A stretch of DNA of 64,000 nucleotides. Origin: Nereocystis luetkeana (Eukaryota > Sar > Phaeophyceae > Laminariales > Laminariaceae). Positions 13,001-25,400 of this stretch are shown here, in pieces. Both the position numbers and the translations under genes were made by a program. Every line of letters starts with the position of its first letter. Positions within the stretch are counted from its first letter, which is position 1. Location of the stretch: assembly GCA_031213475.1 (NCBI GenBank), contig JARUPZ010000018.1, forward strand, positions 1,302,001 to 1,366,000. Direction: 5' to 3'. The notes beneath the pieces are model-generated. The model had not been told where the DNA came from. It ran no database searches and was given only the letters and a program-made list of their open reading frames with translations.

Positions 13001-16000
13001 AGATGCGAGGATATTTGGTAATAGGACTAGGGCCATGCATGACTTGAGTACCCCCCCCCCCCCCCCCTCCCCCCCCCGCCCACTGCCGCTCACTACGTGA
13101 GCTAGACAACCAGGGTACCGTTTTGTTTGTTTTTTTTGGCGGTCGTCCAAAGTTGGTTGTCGAGTTAGATAATTTGTGCGAGGTAAAAATAACCTTTACT
13201 CCGCACAAGTGGGAATGATCGTATCACGTAGCGTTCAAGGTAAGGCACCCAAGAGGCAGCTACATAGTACTCCCATTGCTGTCTATGAAAAGGCCTACAC
13301 CGGATATTGAATTAACTCATTGAAGCTGTCATCCATATGCAAGTCCGCCTCACAAGCGGTTCTTAGTAGGATGCAGCTCACCTTTTATGCGACTCGCCAG
13401 ACACCTCACGACGCTTCGCGCTTGGTGCAAGCAATGCCTGCCTGGTCGGTGAAAACCCGACATGCTCCGTCCCGGCATTATAGGGATTCCAGGGTTTATG
13501 GTCATACGACTACGGCCATGCATGATATCGAGCACATCTCTCCCATCGAGTACACCCCTCCCCACCGTTCTCCCTCTCCCTCCCCACAATAGTTTACTGT
13601 CGCTTCCATAATCAAACTATGCATGCGCCATACCGCGAATGGTGTGGTTTATCCTTTTTACTGAAAGCAATATAGCCTATAGCGGTGTTGGATGCGACCG
13701 CTATGTCTCTACGGTTTCTGTTTATTTGCTCTCTGGCGGTTTTTTATTGGGTGTACGGAAGTGTCCGCCGCGCTAAGCGAGAGTGATACCTGATATGCAA
13801 ACAGGTACATTAATACCTGCAGTACTGTATTAATTCTGTATACCCGTAGATGCCCGTGTTTACAGAGTATAATACTTCGCACATCAATAGCCCATTCCGT
13901 TTTCGTCTCCCCGAATCCAGAAGATTACTATTACGGGAGACCATAGTTAATAGGACCAAATATTGTTAGCAAAAATGGTTAAATGTATAGGTTTTTATGT
14001 ATACCATAGGTCCCATTAACTATGGTCCCCCGTAATAATTCCCTCCACACCACAAGGGGTTATAGTGTGGAAATTCTTAGCTTAAAATTAGTGTGGATGT
14101 TGAAAAAAATGTGTTTTTTCATGCGACTTGTTCTTTTTTCGCTTGCGCTGCCGCTCGTACAAATACCTGTATACCTATTACGGGGGACCATAGTTAATAG
14201 GACCTATGGTATGCTTAAAAACCTTTTTATTTAATCATTTTTACTAACAATATTTGGGTCCTATTAACTATGGTCCCCCGTAACAGTATGGTAACGAAGG
14301 TTGTCTTGGGGAGCGAAACTCGACGGAAATTTCCCTTGGGGAGCAAACTTGACGAAAAAATCGCGTTTGGGGATCATACCCTACGAAAGTGCCTTCAGGG
14401 AAATTTGACGAAGATTCGCTTCGGGCCCGAGACGTAACGAGATTACTGTCAGGGAACCAAACTTGAACGAATGTTAAGCTTGACGAAAGTCCCCTCAACG
14501 AACGAAACTTAGGCGAAAAGTCTGATTAGGCATCGAAGGTCAACGAAAAGTTCCCTTAAGGGACGCAAGGGCCATGTGCGCTTGCTGCTCCCTGCCCTGC
14601 ACTGCTGTTTCATATGCTCTCCTCCCTTCTCTGCCCCCCCCCCCCCCCCCTCCTTCCCCTTCACCCCTTCCCCTCCTCCCTTGCGCCCGCCTCCTCTCTC
14701 TCCCGCCCCCTGCTGTTTTATTGTTGATTTTTTTTTTTTTCGCTTTTTGTTGTCGCTACAACTTTTTCCCGCGCTGGAATGGATCGGGTAAAAACGTGTA
14801 TACCTGGCCGAATCGGATTTGACTTGGATCGGTCCAATTCGATTCGGTTGGGTGGGATTCGCTTCAAATTGGATTCGGTTCGGTTCAATTCGACTACCTG
14901 GCTGAATCGGATTTGATTTGATTTGATTCGATTCAATTCGATTCGATTCGGTTGGGTTGGATTGCGTTGGATTCGGTTCGATTTTGATGGTTTGGGGTCC
15001 GATCGGCTTTTCACGTGAATCGGTGGGGTGCAGGGTGGAGCTTGAGGAGCGGCGCGCAAGAAACGAGTGCGACGCCGCCGAGGGCAACGAAGAGCTCGTG
15101 AGTCACCGCCGTGGTAGAGGGCGCGGAATAAGTATAGGCTGGCCGTCGCTCGATAACAATCGTCCCGCTGAGCCTGGGTACTATCACGCAGGAGAGTCGC
15201 CGACCTACCGTGTATCAGACCCATATCAGACCTACTGCGCATCAGACTTATACCTAACCTGCATGAGGCCTATATTCTACACCTGTATCAGACCTTTTCA
15301 GGGCTAGACCTACTCATCTTTGTCTTTTTTCTCCTGAGCGGGCTCGGTTGGTGCATCCCTCATAGGTGTTGTTGTTGTTGTTGTTGTTGATGTTGTCGGT
15401 TGTTGTTGATGTTGTTGTTTTCGGTTGCTGTTGTTGTAGTTGTTGTAGTTATTGTTGTTCTCATATCAACTCATCGCCAATAATTTCGTCCGTGGTCACA
15501 GGTGTATATAGAGAGCGCTGGGGTGTATTCGTCGCCTTTTTTGCTTTTGTAGTTCAACGGTCGCATGGAAGTTTTGCACTCCATAACGGTCTTCTGAACA
15601 AGCCTTGAGCAAAATATGGTGGCTTACCGTCTTCCCCCCGCTCATATGCCTACGGCCATGCATGATATCGAGTACCCCCCTCCCTCGCCCCCCCCCCCCT
15701 GTACATGGAACATAGAGTACTTCGTACTGTTTAGGGTACATGCCTTGTTGTTTTTTGCGCAGCGGGTTCAACGTTTCTGCTGTACGTCGAGTTATATCGA
15801 ATTTTGACAACTCGTGCTTTCGCAGGAGAAGCAGAAAACTGCATGTGTGTGTGTGTGTTTTTTTTTTGCCCGGGATTCGAATCCCGACCTTCCGTGATCT
15901 GGTATGTATTTGGTGTGTACAGACGTTCGCCCCCCAAAGTGTGTCCGTCCGTCGCGCGCGCCTATCGTATGATACTGTCTGGCATCGCGGCGCCGCTTTC

Positions 16001-16382
16001 TTAAAGTGTGTAGTTGAACCTTTTCTTGAGGGAAGCGTTTCGTTTCGTCTGTTGTCTCCTTGCCCCCTTTTTCTGGTCAGTTTTTTTCTTTTCCCGTTGT
16101 TTGGTTTATTTCCCGTCGGGATTTTGCCGTCGTCGATAATTTATCGTCGGTAAGTGCTGTCGGTATCACATGTCCAATCGCTCCATGTACAGGCTAGGAG
16201 TGTTTCCCTTCGTGTATTGCATTGTATAATGCCCGCCGACGTATCCGCTCCGCTCTCCGAAACTGAGTGTGTGCTTGTCGTGCCGTCGCTTCTTTTTTTG
16301 TTATTTTTTCTCTCTATTTGCTGTCGTTCTATTCTCTTTGTTTCCGTCGTTGTTTTGCCGTCGGAAATGTCGTCGATATACG

Positions 16383-16437
<55 letters not shown>

Positions 16438-19400
16438 AAACTTCACAATGTACCTAAATTTATTCTAAAGGGGCTGGACATCGGCTGCGCGTTCGGCGAG
16501 TGGGCCGAGGACGCGAAGGTGTACGGACACGACAACCTGGAGGCGTTCAGGAAGGTCGGGAAGTACCGCCTCCACCTCGATAAAACGGGCAACAGGGGAT
16601 CCGAGGTGTGCAAGAGAAAAAAAAGAAGCAATAAATTCTACTCGGTAACGAGCGTAACGCACGCGGACGAAACCTACCAGGGAAATTTTCGTAGACGAAG
16701 CGCACATACGAAGCGATGTTTTCTCATTGTCATGCATGGCCGTTGGGGGCGAGGGGAGGGGAGGGGAGGGTATACTACCTGCAAGTATATACCATGGTAC
16801 GAGGTAACCAGTATGTATCGATGCAATGCGTTCCTGAATTTTGTTGCTGGCTGTGTTCATTCCTTTGATTTGTTATTTACAGGATGCCATACGTATTATA
16901 CCTACCAGGTACATGTTAAGTTTAGTTTTTTTACCTCGTCTCGCCCCGCCCCGTCACCGCCGCCGCCGCCCGCTTCCCCGCGACTGTATCGTGTAAATGT
17001 TATTTTCTGAACGTCGGTGTGCACAGGACATGCTCATGATGGCGACGCTTTTGTCCAAGGTGCAGCTCCTCCGCGACCTGAAGTGCCTTCAGGCGGAGGC
17101 GAAGGCGGAGGAGGCGAAGAGGCAGGAAAGCCTGATGCAGAGTTCCAGCAAGGTAAGGGGAGTTAGGATGAGGAGGAGGTGGATGAAAAGGAGGGCGTCG
17201 CTTGCTTCCCCAGGGAGTTCAGTTCGTACGTCAGGCTTCGACCGGACGGTATGATGGCGTACCTCGAAGTGCTATGATGGCGTACCTCGAAGTGCTATGT
17301 TGGCGTACCTCGAAGTGCACCGGTATGTAACTACAGTAGCACTCTGTACGGAAATGTAAGGACCGTTTTGGGTATTTTTATGTGGGATGTAGGTGTCCAG
17401 ATGGCCTCTACTTTTCGGACAGAGTGGTACGCAGACTTCGCTTTTGTGTTGAGTGGTTTACGTTCGGTTATTCCTTGGGCCTGGTCGATTGATGCCCTTA
17501 GGTAGACTTCGGTTATGCCTTGTGTAGACTTCGATGATTTTTCGGGGGGGGGGGCTGGGTCCGATTATGCCTTGGTCTGAGTTCGATATCTCGGGCTCAA
17601 GTTCGATTGTTATGTGTCGGACAGAGTTCGGTGGCTTTATGTATAATAGGCAGCGTTCGATGATGCCTTGGGCTGAGTTCGATGCCTTAGTAGGTGGCGG
17701 AAAAGCCTTGCCTTTTCACACAGGGCGACTGTAGGGTAGAGTTCGGTGTCTTAAGCAGAGCTCGATGCCTTGTGTGTGTAGGTTGAGTGAGATAGCTCAG
17801 GCAAAGCTCGATGCCTTAGATGGGTAGAGTGAGATAGCTTTAGGCAAAGGTCGATGCCTTAGATAATGGTATGCGATGCCTCGGGCAAAAATTAATACCT
17901 CGGGCAGGGTTTGAAAAGAGTTCCGTGCCCTCAGGCAGAGCTCGACACCGTGGGCAAACGCTCGATGCTTTAGGTAAACTTCTATGCCTTTATTGGCCAG
18001 GGTTCGATGCCCTGGGCAGAGTGGCCAAGCCCGATGCCTTCGGCCACACCTGGTAGCTCGGAAGCCTTAGGCAGAGTGCGATGCCTAACGCAGAGCTCAG
18101 TACCGTATGGAGGCAGACCTCAGTTGTTCAGGTTGGCTTGGTGGTGGTGAACGGTGGCGACGCTCGTTCGCATCACACTATCACACGTGAAAATCACTGA
18201 GTGTGGAGGAAAAAGGGAAGGGGAGGGGGGGGGGCGTTATGGAGGGAAAGGGATGTTGCGGAGGGGGTGCGGGGGTCGGGGGAGCGGCGACTGCAGACAT
18301 GTTTTGATGTATACGGGGATTTTTGGCGAATCTACGATGTAGATGTTCTGCATTTCGTCGTGAGGGAAGGAGGGAGGGACGAGGGAGGGCAGGATAGTTG
18401 GGATGCGTGAGTGTCAGTGTTCGATTGCTGTTTACTTGTACCACACTTTATTACTTCGTACTACTTGCCTGGTCTTCTATGGTGCAAGTAGTTTTTCCTT
18501 CGTCTTGCGGCGGCCATTTTTTTTTTCACGTTTGTACCCGCTATGTGTAGACGCTATAGATAAAATGCCTGGTATGTGGATGTATATGGATTATACTGGT
18601 CATAGATACGGCGGTCAACTTAGCTATGGATATAAATCTGGATATAGATACCTCGTATAGATATGGGCCTGGATGCCGGTCAGAGTTTGGAGCGACGCCA
18701 CAGACGAAGACGGGAATGGAAAGGCGGTATCCCGAACGAGAACCCGCAGCTGGCGCGGCGCTTGCGGTAGTATATTCCTCGATAGCACGAGAGAGGGCGG
18801 AGGGGAGAGAGAGGGGGAGAGCGAGAGAACAAGCGGGACGAGAGGAGAGAGACACAGAGACACAGGGAGACAAAGGGAAAGTTGCTGAGAGAGGAAGATA
18901 TGAAGAAAGGAAGACATAGGCAAAGAGACAGAAAGACAGTTTGAAGCAGAGACACAAAGAGAGAGGCAGATTAGGACGGAGAGAGATCAAGCGCTAGAAA
19001 ACGGGGAGGGAGAGAGAGAGAGAAAGAGAAAGCCGTAGTCGTAGTCGTAGTCGTATGGCCATAGAGAGAGAAGGGGCGGGGGGGGGGGGGGGGGGGGGGC
19101 GAGACGAACGCGCTTCGCTAATGCGTTGACACGTACCAGGCAACGAGCGAGGCAGCCGGCCTGACAGGCTCCGTGAGCAACGGGAGACTTTGTCGTGTAA
19201 AGAAGCGCGTCGTGGAGATGGAGTTTGGTGGCGGAGATGGAGGGGTGGGGTGGGTCAAGTGACAGAGAGGTGTCCGGATTGCATCTGTCAGTACTTGTTT
19301 TCATCTCATGAGATATCCCAATGGGTCGTCCCACTTATCCCATAGGATAAACCATTATCCCATGGGATACTCCATGAGATATTTCATGGGTTGTCCCACT

Positions 19401-22400
19401 TTCCCATGGGATACCCCATTTTTCCATGAGATATCCCGTGAGCTCCATGGGATTTTCCATGGGTTCTCCCACTGTCCCATGGGGTCTATCCCATTACCCA
19501 ACGAGATGTTCCATGGGATATTCCATGGGTCGTCCCACTATTCGATGGGATATCCCATTGCCCGGTGGGATATTCTATGAGTTGTCGCACTACCCCCATG
19601 GGATATCTCATTATCCCATGATGTATCCCGTGTGATATGTGGGATCCCATGGGATGCCCCAAACGGCGTGGGCTGCTTTAGGAGACGGGGGCTTTTGGCC
19701 GGTCGCTGAGGTTGCTCAAGGGATGCTTCGCCTCTGTTTGCTCGCGAGAGACCTCGACATACGAGTTCCGTCGGCGAATGATATACCCCTCACCCCCGCC
19801 CCATGCTGGAGGCTTGGTTCTTTATGAGTTGTTGTTCCGGCGTGGGTGTGTGGGTAAGTGGGTAGATGTGTAGGTGAGTGGGTGAGTGGGTGGGTGGGTG
19901 GGTGTGGCGAGTCCCCCATACAGACGTAAAATCTGTATGCATTTTGGTGGCGGCGATGGGGAAAAGTCGAGACCCGCCTCTGAACGGTTGTCGCTAGGTG
20001 CATGTCGGCTATTTTTTTTTTTGTATTACTGCCGCCAGATTTCTTCTTTTTTTTTTCCCCCTACCCATGTTATTATATAGAAGTTAAAAAGAGACACCTC
20101 AGCTGTTCGATGAGTGATTTTTTTTTTGTCTCTATTTGTTTTGTTTTGGAGCGTCCGGGTATATGAATGGACAGTGCAGATGTAGCCCCGGACCCTAGTG
20201 CTGTTGTGCCGTCGATACCAGAGTCGGAGCGATGTCACGGATGAAGCGGCTGTTGGCGAAGCGATGTCACGGGTGAAGCGGCCTGTGAGCTGTTGTCACG
20301 AGGTGTAGACCTTTCGACGCAGCCGGTGAGTCTACGTCTGCTTCGCGGCATGGGTAAGGAACCAAAGCATTCACATCTCGGAAAAAGCAATGGATTTCCA
20401 CTTCCCGATCTACAGGTAGGTACATTTTGCGGGGAAGATATATTCCTGATCTGTATGATCTGTGTGATCCGGCTCATGTTGCCGGGTGGTAGGCCGCACA
20501 AGCTGCATGATCTACAAAATAGGGCATGCTTGCTACGGTAGGTCGGATCTGGGTATGTACTACTACAGATCTGATTCACAACATATCGTGAAGGTAGGTT
20601 AGGATCTAGATGATCTATCTATATCTGTAGAGTATCTGCCTGAGATGTGAAAGCGTTGCTTCCGTGTTGATTTGTTACGTGTTGAGCGTTCGCGTGTGGG
20701 TTTGATCGCCCCAAGATTTTTTGTTACTCGTACGTCATTCCGGGTAATAGGTTTTATATTGGGCGGTGTGTTAGAGGCGAAGCGATGACACAGGTGGAGG
20801 TCGCCTCAGCAAGCAGTCAGTAAAAGTGGTTGCTGTGCGCAAGAAGTATTTTTTCGTCGATTCTTGACCTCCGCTTCAATGCGTGCGTGCGTGCGTGCGT
20901 GCGTGTGTGCTTGTCCTCGATGTAGGCGGTGAGCCCCCCTGCATCGTCGCGGGGACTCATGAAGGTTGCACCGACACTAGCACTCCTAGCGTGACACTAT
21001 AACACGGGTGGTGATTTAGTAAAGGGATGGGGAGCCTTCCGAGAATATTCCGTGGTTTGCTCTAAGAGATAATGAGGGCGTGTTGGGTCGCACAGCTTCG
21101 TGTTGATTTTTTGTGCGTGTGGTGGTCGTTTGTGTGCGGGTTAATCGTCCCACTAGATCATACGGGTCTAGGTAGGTTGTGTTTATGGTATGTCTGTTTG
21201 CGTCGAAGCGATGGCATAGCGCAGGTGAAAGCCGCCTCCTCAGTGTGTGGTTGCTGTTTGCAGGGCTCCATCGATGCTGCCCCCCTCCTGGCATGGATGC
21301 GTGCGTTCTCGGTGCAGGCGGCGGGTCTGCATCGACGCGAGACAGAAATCGAAAGGTTATGCTTCGTGTTTTTTTTTTGTCTTGGTTCTTGTATGTTGGC
21401 TGCACGCGTCCGGGCGGGTGGGTCGCCCTATGATATTTGTTCTCGTCGTGTGTTTAGCTCTTCGATTGAGGATGCAAGAGGTCGGGCCGCCTCAACACAC
21501 TTGACGTTGGGTGATGGAAGGCTGTGCCATTTTTGGCCCCGTAGCCAAGCTTGCTCGCGCTCGATGCTGGCGCTGAGTCTGCATCGTCGCGCAAAACACG
21601 AACCCACCCCCCCCCCCCCCCCCCCCGATTTTTGTTGTTGTTTAGAATTGTTTTTTGTACTTCTTAATTGTTTAGCTGTCGCGTGTAAATCCTCTATTTT
21701 GTACCTGTTGGGTCGAGAGAGGCGGTGGCACAGGTTGAGCCGCCCCCAGCACGGGTTGTGTCGCTGGGTGTGTGCAGCCCGTTTTGATTTTTGGGGCCGC
21801 GGGAGGCAGTGCGTACGTTCGGTGTACGCAGCGAGTCTGAACCGTAGGTAGTCACGTGGGCGGGTTGGGGTGGTCCAGTGTGGAACACTATATTTCGCGG
21901 CAGGCAGCAAGGGAGGGATGGGGACGGGGATGGCTAGAGTTTTGGGCTGCTGCTTTTGTCCTGTGGTTTGAAAATCGGGAGTGGGGCGAATGGAAACGAT
22001 TCTGTGCTTGATAGATACCCTGGTAGGCGCAAGGGGCTCCTTTTTTCTGTTTATATTTGCTTGTATTTCACTACGAGTATGTGAAGTCCGATCCCTATGT
22101 CCTGTGCTAAATAATTTTGAAGTTCCCGTTATGGAAGCCCTACCCATCGGGGAGCCCCCGCCCCCCCCCCCCCCCCCCCCCCCCTCCCAGGGATGCGAGG
22201 GTCTATGGTCGTACGACCACGGCCATGCATGATATAAGTACACCCCCCTTTCCCGTTCCTAGCTTTGTGACAAGAAAGTATGTAACAGCATCGCATTGTA
22301 TTCGGCCGAGTCGCCGGTTTCATTTGTTTTTATTGGCCCTGGTTTTGAGCTAAACCTGCGTTTTGCCGGTTCATTCGTTAACGACAAAGAAATACTGAGG

Positions 22401-25400
22401 GGGGATGGTGTGTGCCGCTTGAAATTTGTGTAAAAATTGTATACGCCGCTTGTCCCTTTTTTTGTTTTTTTGTGTGCGCCGCTTAAACATGTGTGTGTTT
22501 TTGTGTGCGCGGCTTGAAAAATGTATTTTCTTTTGGGCAGCCTCAATCCAGAATACCCTGGTGTGTCAGGCGCGAGCGGATTCGTGGGGGAGCGTGGGTG
22601 GTGGTGGGGGGTTGGGGGGGGTGTAGAACTGTCTCGAAACCGGGGGTGGCATGGTGTAGGTTTGGATTTGTTTTCGGCGGTAATCACCCCCGACGCGTCT
22701 GTGCCCGTGGCTCGCGCCCGCCGCGACTGATTCTCGCCTACCTGCTCTGGTCAAGCGAATGCCTGGCACGCGGTGCCCGTGAGGAGTAGGAGGGCGGGAG
22801 GAGGAGGAGGAGGAGGAGAAGGAAGAGGAGAATGACGTGGATAAATTCAAAGTCGTGGTCTGCTAAATCAACCGTGTTCGCGGTAGAGGGTAGAATTGAT
22901 GGAAAGGACAAGAAGTGTGATGCTCAGATTACCGAACCCCCCCCCCCCCCCCCCCCCGCCCCCCCGCTCCTCTCCGAGTTTGTGGGGAACTCACGGATTG
23001 GACCCTATCGGAGAGAAACGAATTATTGATGAATGGGAACACTATTCTCCCACTAGCATCCACGATGCCAGGCCGTTTTTTTTAGATACCGGTAGTGATT
23101 TTTGTACTTGCTTGAGGAGGGAGCATGACGGTCCGAGGCGATTAGTTGTACGTCGTTAACGGCGTGTTGAGGGTCGGCGCGGGTGTTGGGTGAAGATATG
23201 AGTGCTCTTGTGGGGGGGGGGGGGAAGGGGCCGTGGTCGGGTCGGCACGCTGGTTGGTGCTTGCTTCGTTGCGCACATCCTATGTTTTGAGAAGATCGTT
23301 TATAGGGATGATATGGCTGGTGGCGATATCAAAGTATAACAACCGCGGTTCAGCCATTTTTTGTCGCTATGGCATGAATGTATTTATAGGAGGGGAGGTT
23401 TCGACTGGAAAAAAATGGCGTTGTTAGTGGTCGCCAAAACCAAATTTTGTGCTGAAAACGGCCGCATTGGTGTGTCACCGTACGCTTAGTGGAGAAAGAA
23501 GCCGAAGATGATGTGGAAATGCATACCATTGTAAAGGAGATGTGGCGGTAAAGGGGGGTCATCTGGTTTTGTCTGGGGTTCGGTGCGGTTACGTTTTGGC
23601 ACCTCGTTTCTGCAGCCTTCCGGTCATGCCGGGAGCTAGGTTGGTGCCCCGTTGCCAACGTGTGTGTTGAGTGTATTGATAGTAAAACGCTTTGTGTCTT
23701 AGCGCTATGTATCTGGAGTGAGAACGATGAAGAGATACCAGGGTGAAGTGATAATTGTGTGTAAGTGAGTTGATAGGAAAACATTTTGTATAGCGCAATG
23801 TATCTGGAGTGATCATGAGATACCAGGGTGAAGGAACAATGTGATATGCCAGCTGTTAATGTTCAGTTTCCGTTGGGCTTCGCTGACGAACAATTGCGAG
23901 CGACACTGGCGCGGCGTTCACCTGGTGTACACGTTGGTAAAAATAACTACAGTAAATGAAATCGTGGGGGAAGTCATCCTGACGTATACACGAAGTCTGA
24001 TCTTGAAAGATAATGGACATTTTTGGATGGCCTCAAAATGTTCAAAAGCACCATCTAGTTTCGATCAGATTCATACGGCTCTGTCCTGAAATGTAAGCAC
24101 CGTTATACGTTCATGTCAAGCCCAAAAAGGCCCTTGTGTTTTTTGCCCGGAGTAGCGGTAAACAACAGGTAGACGTCTTGTGAGTAGTAGGTATTGCGGG
24201 AGGAGTCAAAGTCAAACTTGCAGGGCAGTCTACAGTAGTGCGTGCGTACGTACGTACGCACGTACGTACTGCTGAACGTTTGTTCTGGGGCGAGGGTTCT
24301 TGCCGACCAAAAGACTGACGTGTACACCCGGTGGCCGGTGGCGAGTCTTTTGAGCTCTGAAAGGGGTGGCAGAATGTCTCAGGTATCCGGCACACACGGT
24401 GTGAAACCGTAAGAGTGTACGCGTTCTGCTGGTACTATCGTGAGCGACATATCGCGCCCCTCCCTGATATTCAAAGATGCGAGAGTTCAGCCTGTTCGAT
24501 CGACCCCCCCACAACACAGATCCTATAATTTCACCTACTCGATCGATCCCCCATATTACAGATGCCAGCATTTAACCTATTCCATCGACCCCCGAAATAT
24601 TACAGACGCAAGCATTTCCAGGTATGTACCAGGTAAACATTATTGATCGATACACAACAAGAAGAAACTCTTGGTGATTCGCCGACTGGGCGGGAGCGGA
24701 AGCGTTCTTGTGTTTTTTTTTTTTTTTTTTTGGCCCGTGGATTTTTGTCGCAGAGTATTGAAGGGGCTGTAGAAAACTCCTTCTTGGCCGCGATCCTGAA
24801 GCAGTTTCCTCGTGAATATTTATTTCGGCGCGTGCCCCCCCCCTTGTCTNNNNNNNNNNNNNNNNNNNNNNNNNNNNNNNNNNNNNNNNNNNNNNNNNNN
24901 NNNNNNNNNNNNNNNNNNNNNNNNNNNNNNNNNNNNNNNNNNNNNNNNNTGGTCGGTGAAAACCCGACGTGCTCCGTCCTGGCATCGTAGGGATGCAAGG
25001 GTCTATGGTCATACGACTGCGGCCATCCATGATAATGAGTACACCCCCCCTGCCATGCACCTGACCCTTCATGCGACTCGCCGGACACCCCACGGCGCTT
25101 CGCGCTTGGTTCAAGAAATGTCTGTCTGGTCGGTGAAAACCCGACATGCTCCGTTCCGGCGTTTGATACAGTAGGGATGCCTGGGGTGTATGGTCATGCG
25201 GCTACCGCCATGCATGATATGAGTACCCCCCCCCCCCCCCCTTCCCCACAAGCGGTTCTTAGTAGGATGCAGCTCACCCCTTCATGCAACTCGCGCCGGA
25301 CACCTCACGGTGTGCTACGCGCTTGGTGCAAGCAATGTCTGCCTGGTCGGTGAAAACCCGACATGCTCCGTCCCGGCATTGTAGGGGTGCGAGGGTCTAT

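Noticed and set aside
12900-13075. 5S rRNA-like start (ACTACGGCCAT) in repeat family D
   Set aside because: Only about ten bases resemble the 5S start; no internal control boxes or 5S fold follow.
21264-21355. Exon-like frame (GSIDAAPLLAWMRAFSVQAAG) with good splice sites
   Set aside because: It is wholly inside a degenerate tandem repeat and its phase 2 end does not fit any downstream exon, while skipping it keeps every phase correct.
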